Positions 26,066 to 35,800 of a stretch of DNA of 64,000 nucleotides are shown here, piece after piece (position 1 is the stretch's first letter; every line of letters begins with the position of its first letter). The DNA comes from Vibrio splendidus. Lineage in GTDB: Bacteria; Pseudomonadota; Gammaproteobacteria; Enterobacterales; Vibrionaceae. Both the position numbers and the translations under genes were made by a program. The stretch spans positions 2,790,001 through 2,854,000 of the forward strand of contig NZ_CP031055.1 in assembly GCF_003345295.1 (NCBI RefSeq), written 5' to 3'. Under the pieces are notes generated by a model. The model searched no databases and was not told where the DNA came from. It saw only the letters and a program-made list of their open reading frames with translations.

Positions 26066-27675
26066 CGGTTCCTTAACTCTTTAGCATTGGGCTTTGAACT
26101 TCGAGTAAATAAAAATTCTATTAAGCTAAAACTGCCCACACTCAGCAGCAGTAAACTCACAGAAACCACCGCCGCAGCTTCCATTTGATAGCTGCCTAAC
26201 AATTGGAATAGATACAAAGGCAGCGTTCTAAAATCTTGGCTACCAAACAAGGCAATGGCACTCAAGTCCCCCATCGCCAGCATAAAGCTAATAGAGAAGG
26301 CTTGCGCCATTGGTTTACGTAGTGCGCGCCACTCCACCAGTCTAAAACGTGTGAAACCTGTCATTCCCAAGCTTGCACACACGTATTGATACTGTTGAGA
26401 TAAATGCAACATAGGTTGGGCTAAGGTTTTAATCACATAAGGCAGTGCCATTAAGCTATTCACGGCAATCACAATAAAGAAAGCTAAGCTAAATACATCG
26501 GTAAATGAACGCAGTAATAAGAAGAGTCCCGTACTGATCACTAACCCTGGTGTCACTAAGATAATGGTACCAATCAGCTCGATTTTATCGGCTCTAAAGT
26601 TCTTATTCTGCAAACGCCATGCACGACTGGTCAGCAGTATCGCAATACCAATACCGACAGCAATAACACTTGCTAAGGACGCAACTTTAACTGAGGTCAT
26701 TAACGCAGCCCAAAACGGTTCGCTGCTGAGCACAATCAGTGCTTGTGAGTTAATACCACTGACGATAACCATGGCTAATGGCGGCAATACCAGCATTGAG
26801 ACTACTATGATCCAAAAGCTATCCCAAGCTTTTGACCACCAGCTGTCCTTAACCAAATATTTCTCTTCCGACAGCTGACTGGCTGTCACGGAGATAGGCT
26901 TAGACAAGCGCTGAATACTCACCGCTAATACACCACACAGCAGCATTTGCCATATCGCGAGTAACGCACCAGCCTGTAGGTCAAAATCGAACTTAATCGC
27001 TTGATAGATTGCCAACTCGATAGTGGTCGATTTAGGACCTCCACCTAGCGCCATCACGGTAGCAAAGCTGGTGAAGCACAGCATGAAGACTAGGCCACAC
27101 ACATGAGGCAGTTGCTGTCTCAATCGCGGCCATTCGACCCATTTAAATTTATTCCAATGACTCATACCCAAATGAGCACACAGCTTATGTTGCTCGGCAG
27201 GCACGGTATCCAAAGCTTGTAAAAGTAAACGACTGGCATAGGGCAGATTAAAGAAGACATGTGCGAGTAAAATGCCATTCAATCCATAGATGGAGAATGG
27301 TAATTCAATATCGAAGTTCGCCAGAAATTTAGCTAACCAACCACTGTTGCCATAAATAGCAAGCAAACCAAACACACCGACTAACACAGGCAGAACCAAG
27401 GTCGATGCGAACAGCCTTAACAACAGAGCTCGCCCAAAAAATTGCCTGCGACACAAAGCATGAGCAATAGGTATAGCAAAGCCAACACTCAGCACAGTTG
27501 AGAGTGTCGCTTGATAAAAACTGAATTTCGTTACGTGCCAATAGTAAGGATCGGACCATACTTGGCTGATATCAAGAGAAGGGGCATTGCTAAGCAATGC
27601 CCCAACTGCTGAAACCACAAAGGCGGTAATGAGTATCGCAACCCAGATCCCGACCTTAGGTGTTTTCTTTATCAT
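26062..27675 (-). CDS. thiP: Thiamine ABC transporter permease
   Basis: The 537-residue protein has about twelve hydrophobic segments and two binding-protein-dependent permease domains. An EAA-type loop can be seen near CAHLGMSHWNKFKWVEWPRL (20 residues) and again near CASLGMTGFTRFRLVEW in the second half. Fusion of two permease domains is normal for ThiP. It is 124 bases downstream of thiB and overlaps thiQ. Confidence 0.94.
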   Translation of the reverse strand: MIKKTPKVGIWVAILITAFVVSAVGALLSNAPSLDISQVWSDPYYWHVTKFSFYQATLSTVLSVGFAIPIAHALCRRQFFGRALLLRLFASTLVLPVLVGVFGLLAIYGNSGWLAKFLANFDIELPFSIYGLNGILLAHVFFNLPYASRLLLQALDTVPAEQHKLCAHLGMSHWNKFKWVEWPRLRQQLPHVCGLVFMLCFTSFATVMALGGGPKSTTIELAIYQAIKFDFDLQAGALLAIWQMLLCGVLAVSIQRLSKPISVTASQLSEEKYLVKDSWWSKAWDSFWIIVVSMLVLPPLAMVIVSGINSQALIVLSSEPFWAALMTSVKVASLASVIAVGIGIAILLTSRAWRLQNKNFRADKIELIGTIILVTPGLVISTGLFLLLRSFTDVFSLAFFIVIAVNSLMALPYVIKTLAQPMLHLSQQYQYVCASLGMTGFTRFRLVEWRALRKPMAQAFSISFMLAMGDLSAIALFGSQDFRTLPLYLFQLLGSYQMEAAAVVSVSLLLLSVGSFSLIEFLFTRSSKPNAKELRNR

Positions 27676-27799
27676 AAATTGATTTTTTACCGTAAGTGGT
27701 TCACTCAGTTAATATCGAACGAACCTTTAAATACAGAAAGTTAGAAAGCTGAGCTTTAGGAAACTCATCTTTAGAAAGTTAAGCTAGAAGGCTAATCCT

Positions 27800-28792
27800 T
27801 TAAAAAGTAAGTGCACTCTGCCATTCACGAATCCATGGCTTACGCTTAGCAGCGATTTCTTCAGGCGTAAAACTCAGAGCTTTCTGCGGTACTGTTAACT
27901 GCTCGAACCCTTTTGGTAGCTCGATATCCGTCACTGGGTACATCCAGTTGCCCGTTGGCATCGCCGATTGGAATTCATCACTTAAAATAAACGCCATAAA
28001 CTCATCGGCCAGTTTTTCATTTTTGCTGCCTTTAACTTTCGCTGCCACTTCCACTTGAGTGTAATGACCTTCTTCAAAGCTTGCAGCTGCATACTTAGAA
28101 TCACTTTCTGCAATGATGTGGTAAGCAGGAGATGTTGTGTAAGACAAGACTAAGTCCGACTCCCCATTTAAGAACATAGAGTAAGCTTCAGACCAACCTT
28201 TAGTAACCGTAACCGTTTTCTGAGCAAGTTTCTTCCAAGCTGCCGTCGCTTCATCACCGTATACCGACTTCATCCATAGCATCATGCCTTGACCCGGCGT
28301 TGATGTACGTGGGTCTTGGTAGATAACCTTAAGGTCGTCACGCTGCTCAACCAGTTCTTTCAAGCTCTTAGGTGGGTTTGCTAGTTTCTCTTTGTTATAG
28401 ATAAACGCAAAGTAACCAAAATCATAAGGAACAAAGGTGCTGTCGTCCCAGCCGTTAGGAAGTGTCACTGAAGACGTATCAACATTGTGCTCAGCCAATA
28501 AGCCCGTCGCTTTCGCTTCAGCCATCAGATTGTTATCTAGGCCTAACACGATATCAGCTTTGCTGTTACCACCTTCAAGACGCAAGCGGTTCAGAATCGA
28601 TACGCCATCTTCTAGCGCGACAAAGTTCACATCGCAGCCACACTTTTCTTCAAATGCTTTTTCAACGGCAGGACGAGGGCCCCAATCCGCAGCAAAAGAG
28701 TCATAGGTATAAACCGTTAGGGTATTGTCTGCAGCAAAGGCAGAAAAAGAGATGGCTGTAGTAACAGCAAGAGTTGTTAATGTAAATTTCAC
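27800..28792 (-). CDS. thiB: Thiamine-binding periplasmic protein
   Basis: ThiB (TbpA) captures thiamine in the periplasm for ThiPQ. The 330-residue protein has a signal peptide ending SFSAFA before ADNTLTVYTYDSF and a bacterial solute-binding fold with the DIVLGLDNNL and SYTTSPAYH segments seen in ThiB. The start is a GTG at 28792 with GGAGAG six bases ahead. A TPP riboswitch lies upstream, which fixes the function. Confidence 0.95.
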   Translation of the reverse strand: MKFTLTTLAVTTAISFSAFAADNTLTVYTYDSFAADWGPRPAVEKAFEEKCGCDVNFVALEDGVSILNRLRLEGGNSKADIVLGLDNNLMAEAKATGLLAEHNVDTSSVTLPNGWDDSTFVPYDFGYFAFIYNKEKLANPPKSLKELVEQRDDLKVIYQDPRTSTPGQGMMLWMKSVYGDEATAAWKKLAQKTVTVTKGWSEAYSMFLNGESDLVLSYTTSPAYHIIAESDSKYAAASFEEGHYTQVEVAAKVKGSKNEKLADEFMAFILSDEFQSAMPTGNWMYPVTDIELPKGFEQLTVPQKALSFTPEEIAAKRKPWIREWQSALTF

Positions 28793-28854
28793 TGGACGCT
28801 CTCCATGGTCTGAGCGGCACAGGTTTGAGGGAGGAGAACGGTAGAAGTTGTTCC

Positions 28855-28961
28855 TAACTCAATTCCTACGCCAGCATTATCTGGTTCAGGTTTACGGGTC
28901 CCAAGCACTTGCTTGATCTCAGCTCGCATTCATTATTTGAATGGTTCGCTCCCCGATGAGT
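28855..28961 (-). ncRNA. TPP riboswitch (THI element) controlling thiBPQ
   Basis: Read on the minus strand, the conserved parts appear in order: CGGGGAGC, GCTGAGA, GACCCG, then ACCTGAACCAGATAATGC and GGCGTAGGAA. ACTC at the 5' end pairs with GAGT at the 3' end to close helix P1. Downstream, TTCTCC (complement of 28833-28838) could pair with the GGAGAG ribosome site of thiB, which suggests control of translation initiation; no strong T-rich terminator is seen. Thiamine pyrophosphate would shut off uptake when abundant. Confidence 0.95.
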
Positions 28962-28972
28962 GTTCAGAATTG

Positions 28973-29001
28973 TAATTAGAATTTTAACAATAAGCTATCA
29001 A
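28973..29001 (-). promoter_or_regulatory. Candidate promoter of the thi operon
   Basis: On the minus strand, TTGATA (28996-29001) and TAATTA (28973-28978) are 17 bp apart, which would start transcription just ahead of the riboswitch. Confidence 0.45.
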
Positions 29002-29008
29002 GTTTGGA

Positions 29009-29632
29009 TCAATTACGTTGATCGTAACCCCAACGTGGCACTAAACCTTGCTCGATGCCAAGATGATCCAAAATGCGCGCCACCATAAAATCGACCAGAT
29101 CTTCAATCGACTTAGGTTGATGATAAAAACCCGGAGCGGCAGGCATAATCGTCACGCCCATAGTCGATAGCTTATGCATGTTCTCTAAGTGCAGCGTCGA
29201 GAATGGCGTCTCACGAACCACCAACAACAGTTGGCCTCGTTCTTTCATGACCACATCTGCAGCACGCTCAATCAGATTATCCGATAAGCCATGAGCAATT
29301 GAAGCCAAGCTTCCCGCTGAACATGGACAAACGACCATCTGCTTCGGCGCTGCAGAACCAGAGGCAACCGGTGAGAACCAATCATCTTTGCCACACACCA
29401 CCAGCTTTTCTGGGTCGCAACCTAAATGCTTAACCAAAGCTTGTTTCGCTGCATCGGGCCCTGCAGGTAACTTAAGTTCATGCTCGGTTGCCAACACCAC
29501 TCTCGCTGCCGACGATATCAGTAAATAGACCTGATAATCCGCCGCCAAAAGGCATTCAAGTAAACGCAAGCCATAAGGCGCACCTGATGCACCAGTGAAA
29601 GCGAGGGTTATAGCTTTATCGTGTTTTGTCAT
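29009..29632 (-). CDS. ubiX: Flavin prenyltransferase UbiX
   Basis: UbiX makes prenylated FMN, the cofactor of the UbiD decarboxylase in ubiquinone synthesis. The 207-residue flavoprotein has TGASGAPYGLRLLECL at the N-terminus, VCPCSAGSLASIAHGLSDNL and the RETPFSTLHLENM motif. It ends close to the thi promoter region and is 38 bases downstream of mpl. Confidence 0.94.
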   Translation of the reverse strand: MTKHDKAITLAFTGASGAPYGLRLLECLLAADYQVYLLISSAARVVLATEHELKLPAGPDAAKQALVKHLGCDPEKLVVCGKDDWFSPVASGSAAPKQMVVCPCSAGSLASIAHGLSDNLIERAADVVMKERGQLLLVVRETPFSTLHLENMHKLSTMGVTIMPAAPGFYHQPKSIEDLVDFMVARILDHLGIEQGLVPRWGYDQRN

Positions 29633-29670
29633 GTTCTCAATTACTTCAAAATATAAGGTCGTGGATGCCG

Positions 29671-31029
29671 TTAGCCTTTGAGTGCCAACGCATCCAACAA
29701 TTTCTGGTGAATACCACCAAAGCCACCGTTACTCATTACTAAGATTTGGTCGCCCGCTCGTGCTTCTGAGACAATTCTAGCAACGAATGCATCCATGTCA
29801 TCACTTACGTGCGCGGGTTGATGGCACGCGTCGGCAACATCTTGTACAGACCAATCAATGTTATCTGGTTGGAATAAGTAGGTAGAATCCGCCTGTTTGA
29901 GCGAATCAGCCAAGGTTTCTTTATGCACACCACGCTTCATGGTGGCAGAACGAGGCTCTAAAACGGCAATGATTTTTTTCGTATCGACCTTATTACGTAA
30001 GCCACCCAGAGTAAGTTCAATCGCTGTAGGATGATGAGCAAAATCGTCATAGACGGAAACACCTGCCACTTCGCCTTTAAACTCTAAGCGACGCTTGGTA
30101 TTAATAAAAGTTGCCAGTGATTCACATCCTAAGTCGGGTGTCACACCAACATGTCTTGCCGCCGCAATCGCCATCAAGGCATTACTTACGTTATGATCAC
30201 CAACCAAATCCCAGTCTACGGTTCCAACACATTCGTCTTGGAAATAGACCTCAAATTTGGAGCCATCTTTAACCAGTTTCTTGGCATCCCAATCACCAAG
30301 TTCGCCGCTCGATTCAGTCTCACTCCAACACCCACGAGATAGAACATCTTCAATAGCCGTATCTTGCTTCGGTGAGAAAATACGACCATTACTTGGCACA
30401 GTGCGAACCAAATGATGAAACTGTCGCTTGATCGCTTCAAGATCATCAAAGATATCCGCATGATCGAACTCAAGATTATTCATGACCAAGGTTCTTGGGT
30501 GGTAATGAACGAACTTAGATCGTTTATCGAAAAAAGCACTGTCGTATTCGTCGGCTTCAACCACGAAGAACATGCTTTCACCAAGGCGAGCAGATATACC
30601 AAAGTTACCCAACACACCGCCAACTAAGAAGCCCGGTGCATAGCCACAATCTTCCAAGATCCAAGCCAACATGCTTGATGTAGTAGTCTTGCCATGCGTT
30701 CCCGAGACCGCAAGAACCCAACGGTCATGCAGTAGAAATTCTTGCAACCATTGCGGGCCAGATGTGTATCTAAGGTTATTATCCAATACATACTCAACAC
30801 ACGGGTTACCACGACTCATGGCATTACCGATAACCACGAGATCAGGCCTTGGCTCTAATTGACTAGGGTCGAACCCTTCAATAATCTCAATCCCCTGAGA
30901 CTCCAACAAGGTGCTCATTGGAGGATAAACATTCGCGTCACTACCCGTAACCTTGTGACCTAATTGACGAGCCAATACCGCGGCACCACCCATGAAGGTG
31001 CCACAAATTCCTAAGATGTGAATATGCAT
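29671..31029 (-). CDS. mpl: UDP-MurNAc tripeptide ligase Mpl
   Basis: Mpl recycles cell-wall tripeptide by joining it to UDP-MurNAc. The 452-residue protein has the Mur ligase order: N-terminal Rossmann ILGICGTFMGG, ATP-binding SGTHGKTTTSSM, the central DEYDSAFFDKRSKF segment and C-terminal DDFAHHPTAI. It is divergent from fbp with 270 bases between, as in E. coli. ubiX follows in the same direction. Confidence 0.96.
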   Translation of the reverse strand: MHIHILGICGTFMGGAAVLARQLGHKVTGSDANVYPPMSTLLESQGIEIIEGFDPSQLEPRPDLVVIGNAMSRGNPCVEYVLDNNLRYTSGPQWLQEFLLHDRWVLAVSGTHGKTTTSSMLAWILEDCGYAPGFLVGGVLGNFGISARLGESMFFVVEADEYDSAFFDKRSKFVHYHPRTLVMNNLEFDHADIFDDLEAIKRQFHHLVRTVPSNGRIFSPKQDTAIEDVLSRGCWSETESSGELGDWDAKKLVKDGSKFEVYFQDECVGTVDWDLVGDHNVSNALMAIAAARHVGVTPDLGCESLATFINTKRRLEFKGEVAGVSVYDDFAHHPTAIELTLGGLRNKVDTKKIIAVLEPRSATMKRGVHKETLADSLKQADSTYLFQPDNIDWSVQDVADACHQPAHVSDDMDAFVARIVSEARAGDQILVMSNGGFGGIHQKLLDALALKG

Positions 31030-31299
31030 ATATTGCTTCCAAACGCTTGGCTAAATGAGCCATGTCTAAATCAAACTACTTGCACTCATTATCATTAAAT
31101 GGCGATTAAAAGCGAGCAGCAATGCAAAACAAATTTAGTCGACATAGTAAGTGAGATCTGTGTCGCTTAGTTCATTACCATTAAAAAGATCTAACCTTTA
31201 GAATTTAGGTAAGCGTCTAGATGAATAAAGCCCACTCAAGAGGCCTAATCTACAGTGCTCAAATCCCCCCTAATATTGAGAGAAGTTTAAGGAAATAAC

Positions 31300-32310
31300 A
31301 TGTCTGAGATGCGCACCCTTGGTGAGTTCATTGTTGCAAAACAAAGTGACTTTCCCCATGCAAGTGGTGATCTATCATCCCTTTTGTCATCAATTCGTCT
31401 TGCTGCGAAAATTGTTAACCGTGAAATCAACAAAGCAGGTCTTGTCGACATTACTGGCGCTGTTGGTACAGACAACGTTCAAGGTGAAGAGCAACAAAAG
31501 CTAGACCTTTACGCGAACGACAAATTTAAAGCGGCTCTAGAAGCTCGTGACCAAGTTTGTGGTGTTGCAAGTGAAGAAGAAGACGAAGCTGTTGCCTTCA
31601 ATAAAGAGCTCAACAAAAACGCAAAATACGTTGTTCTGATGGATCCACTTGATGGTTCTTCAAACATCGATGTGAATGTATCGGTTGGTACGATCTTCTC
31701 TATCTACCGCCGAGTGTCACCGATTGGTACCCCACCAACACAAGAAGATTTCCTACAGCCTGGACACAAACAAGTCGCAGCTGGTTACGTAATTTACGGT
31801 TCTTCAACCATGCTTGTTTACACAACAGGTGCTGGCGTAAATGGTTTCACCTACGACCCATCACTGGGTACCTTCTGTCTATCTCATGAAAACATGATGA
31901 TCCCTGATGAAGGTAAGATCTACTCGATCAACGAAGGTAACTACTTCCGCTTCCCTACCGGTGTTAAAAAGTACATCAAGTACTGCCAAGAAGATGAGCC
32001 GAGTGATAACCGCCCTTACACCTCTCGTTACATCGGTTCTCTAGTATCAGATTTCCACCGTAACCTGCTGAAAGGCGGCATCTACTTATACCCAAGCACA
32101 CAAAGCCACCCTCAAGGTAAACTGCGTTTGCTTTACGAGTGCAACCCAATTGCTTTCCTTATGGAACAAGCGGGTGGTATCGCTTCAGACGGTGCTCAAC
32201 GTATCATGGACATCAAACCAACTGAGTTACACCAACGTGTACCTTTCTTTGTTGGCTCAACAGACATGGTTCGCAAAGTAGAAGAGTTTCTTGAGCTTAA
32301 CCGAGACTAA
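31300..32310 (+). CDS. fbp: Fructose-1,6-bisphosphatase class 1
   Basis: Fbp hydrolyses fructose-1,6-bisphosphate in gluconeogenesis. The 336-residue protein has the metal-binding MDPLDGSSNIDVNVSVGTIF (20 residues) motif, the GEEQQKLDLYAN and ASEEED segments, and LLYECNPIAFLMEQAGG near the end. AAGGAAATAAC ahead of the ATG supports the start. Confidence 0.97.
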   Translation: MSEMRTLGEFIVAKQSDFPHASGDLSSLLSSIRLAAKIVNREINKAGLVDITGAVGTDNVQGEEQQKLDLYANDKFKAALEARDQVCGVASEEEDEAVAFNKELNKNAKYVVLMDPLDGSSNIDVNVSVGTIFSIYRRVSPIGTPPTQEDFLQPGHKQVAAGYVIYGSSTMLVYTTGAGVNGFTYDPSLGTFCLSHENMMIPDEGKIYSINEGNYFRFPTGVKKYIKYCQEDEPSDNRPYTSRYIGSLVSDFHRNLLKGGIYLYPSTQSHPQGKLRLLYECNPIAFLMEQAGGIASDGAQRIMDIKPTELHQRVPFFVGSTDMVRKVEEFLELNRD

Positions 32311-32342
32311 TTTTCTCGTTTATTTCTCAAAATAACGTCATT

Positions 32343-32375
32343 AAAAAAGCCAGCATTTATATGCTGGCTTTTTGT
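32343..32375 (+). terminator. Terminator after fbp (possibly bidirectional)
   Basis: AAAAAGCCAGCAT and ATGCTGGCTTTTT (32361-32373) form a 13-bp stem around TTAT with a T run after it. Confidence 0.92.
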
Positions 32376-32400
32376 TTGATAACTCTAGGAGACATAACGG

Positions 32401-32754
32401 CTAACAGATGTCCCGCTTACACCAGTCACCCGAAAGTATTTCTTTATTAGCTGTTAGATCAAGCTGATACAAATATACCCATGCTAATCCAAATATAGTC
32501 TCTATTTGCTCGCGACGATACTCAACAGGAACATCTTCTAGCCGATCGAGCGACTCCAAAATTTCGTCGTTAATGATATAGACCTCGCCAGCGACACTTT
32601 TCTTTCCGAAAATCATCGCCGGATACGCAACTAAATCAAAAAGTGCGTATTCCTCAGGTGTGTCAAACCTTCCTAAACACTCACACTGTTTTAAATAGTG
32701 GTGGTTCGATTGATCTTTTCTCAATGTCCCATAAACAAAAACGAGGTGCTGCAT
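32401..32754 (-). CDS. Gamma-glutamylcyclotransferase-like protein (YtfP family)
   Basis: The 117-residue protein has the GGCT/AIG2 fold signature VFVYGTLRKDQSNHHYL near its N-terminus and a conserved Glu in GEVYIINDEILESLDRLE. Family members release 5-oxoproline from gamma-glutamyl compounds, but YtfP-type proteins are uncharacterised. I start at the ATG at 32754, five bases after GGGAG, instead of the GTG two codons earlier. It follows tamA-tamB as in E. coli, so a link to that unit is likely but unexplained. Confidence 0.8.
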   Translation of the reverse strand: MQHLVFVYGTLRKDQSNHHYLKQCECLGRFDTPEEYALFDLVAYPAMIFGKKSVAGEVYIINDEILESLDRLEDVPVEYRREQIETIFGLAWVYLYQLDLTANKEILSGDWCKRDIC

Positions 32755-32803
32755 ACTCACTCCCTAGCATTCGTCATCCGCTAATCAATCACCGCTTAAA
32801 GTG

Positions 32804-35800
32804 TTACTCGAATTCAAACTGATAGAGAAGATCCACAGCACTGTCTAGACCCGATACAGCCTCAACGTAGAGATCCTGCATCAATCGATAACGAACGGTA
32901 AACTCGCCTAACGAGTTAAAGATACCCACACCATACTTCACCTGTAAACCAGGCAGAATGTAGCCACTTACCGTTACTTGTGAGTCATCCCCAGAGCCTG
33001 CTGTATCCAGTTGTAAATCTTGTACACCAAAGGCTTCACCGATTTCGCCAACAACCTTACCACTCTTCGCCAAACTCAAACCGATCAAGGTTGTTGTCAT
33101 CGAACCGCTCGACTCGCCATCAATATCTTGGCCACGCAGAATATAAGACAGCGCGTTCGCTTGTGGCATCGCTGGATCAGAGTAAATCTCGATGGTCGGC
33201 TCTGTCGCAGGGCCTGTCACTCGAATACCTGCTGTCACATCATCCTGAGTATTATCAGGGTTACGAATCGCATTGATGGCTACATATGGCTGATCCGGTG
33301 GACCATTCATTAGAATTTTACCCTCTTCGATCAAGAGGTCTTGCCCGAATGATTGGTAAGTACCATCGACGATATTCACTTCACCAGTGATGAATGGGCC
33401 TTGGTCTTTTTGAGCTACATTGAGCTTACCAACCAAGTCGCCTTCAAGACCGAAGGCAGACAATTTAAAGTCATCACCAATGGAGATATTAATATTGGTC
33501 ATCACATTGAATGGGATCGTATCTTCACTTTCAGGCTCAAGGTTTTTATTCAATATCACTTGATCGGAAGACACACCAACCGCTGACGGTGGTAAGTCTT
33601 CTACCACAATTCGTCCCCATGGTAGTGCTATGTCACCCGTAATTTTTGCCAGCTCGGGCGTGACGTCAATAGTCATATCAGGTACGACCTTAACCTTGAC
33701 CATCGGCGGGATATCAACCATCAACTCATCGGCAAAAACTCTAACGCTAGAGTGCCATGCTTTAAGATCTTGCCAATCTCCGGTTCCCTCAATATCAAGG
33801 TGACCGTCAGGTGTTTCTACATTCGCATCCAGTTTTGCACTATAACCATCAAAATCGAGGTCGATGCGGCCATCTTTCACATCAACAGGCGTAACGTCAC
33901 CTTTGACTTGAATACCATCAACCGAGAACTGACCAAAAACTTGAGGGTGCATCAAAGAGCCTTTAACTTGAAGGTCACTCTCGAGGTCAGCTTTCAACAG
34001 ACTGTACTCACCTAGGATTGGTTGTAAGAAATCGAGATGGAACGTGGTCAGCTTAATTGCTGCATCGACCATTTTGTCTTCGGCAAGAATATCCGGTAAC
34101 GACACCTTACCAGACAGGTCGCCATTGTCGGAAACATCCAACTTAAAATCGGCATCCAGTTTGTTGTCTTTCAGCTGGGCATTCAATGCAACGCTTTCCC
34201 AACCCAGTGTGATTGGCTCACCAACTTGTTGAACAACCTGACCTTTAGGCATATCAACGCTTACCGTAACCTCAGGTTCACCTTGTTCAGACCACTTAGC
34301 ATGGGCATTTGCATTGACTAAGCCCTGTAATTGCGTCTCTTTAGGCACAAAGGCTTTAATCTGCTCGAAATCGAATTGATTGATGGCCACCTTGGCCTCA
34401 CCCGATTTTCCGACACGAACGTCTTCATCCAAACACACACTCGAACCAGATTGTTTCCAACAGTGCGCTTGAACATCGGCAAACTGTTTATCGACATCCG
34501 CCTTTATCGCGACAGGTTGATCTAATACCCAAGGGCCTTGCTGAGTGGTTATTTTGACGCGGTCTAACGACCCATCCCAAATAATAGAAGGCTTTTGAAT
34601 CAACTCACCAGAGATGGCCAAACTTGTCGACACGATGTCGGATATCACATCAAGTGTCACTGTGTGTTTCTTCTCGCCACCACTGACCGTGAGATCAATG
34701 CTTTCCACGCTTTGATCTTGATAGGTTAAGTTCTTAGCTTTGAGTACAAGATCAGCTTGTGCTTCAGGTAATGGAAGAGGAACCACAGAGCCATTAAGCG
34801 ACAAAGATTCTAGTGTTGCTCCGTTATTCCAATCTACCTTATCCACATTTAGAGCGAGATCGACTTCCGGCTCTTTCGTTGGACCACTTAGCTGGATGTT
34901 ACCAATCACTTTACCTTTCAAATCAGGGACACTTTTTACAAGCTCAGGGAAGTAGATCTCAATACCCATGTCCCATTTCTTATCAAGCTCACCTAAAGCC
35001 TTAATCGAGTTAACACCGTGAGCCAAGCTTAAACCGCTGGTTTTCAGCTTTGGTTCACCGCTCGCGTTGCGATCCGACGCAGACAACTGACCTTCGATAT
35101 CCAGAGGGTACTCTCGCAAGATCCCTTCAATATCCAGTTTAGGCAATTCAATCGCCCAGCCGCCCGCTTCCGTCAACTCACCCGAGGTGACGATGCTTCC
35201 GCTAATGTTACCCTCGGCTTCTGGCCATTGCAGGCCCGGCTGAATGTCTTTGAGTGTCACGTCAGCTTGCCAGTTAACGAGACTCTTCCAATTCGCTTTA
35301 ACGACACCGTTAAGTTCACCGCCTAGCGTGTTTAGCTTTAGACGCTCGAGCTCAATCTGTTCCGTCGTGCCTTTACCCTGTAGATCGATTGATAACTCAG
35401 GGATTTCCTTACCATCGGCCTCACCTTTAAGTAGAACATTGAAACCATCTAGTGAGCCATTAGCTTTGAATTGCTCAATTGTCGCTTGGTAATCGCTTTT
35501 TCCGGTAAGAGGCCACTGCGCTTGTCCGCCCTCTAAAAGAAGATCAAATGGTAGAGTTGGCTCTAAGGATTGAATATCCCCAGACAGCTTTGCCTCAATC
35601 AGCTGAGAAAACTCAGAATCTAAGTGCAGCTTAGCTACGCTTCCTTGTGCTTTTAGTGATAATTTCTGACCAGCGAGGTCGGTTTCTTTCACTAACGCAT
35701 CCAAAGAAAGTTCTAGCGGATAGTCGCCCTTGAGCTCAACTTTCGTCGTTAGATTTGCGCTTACTTGTGGCATATCGAGTTCGAGAGTGGAAACATCAAC

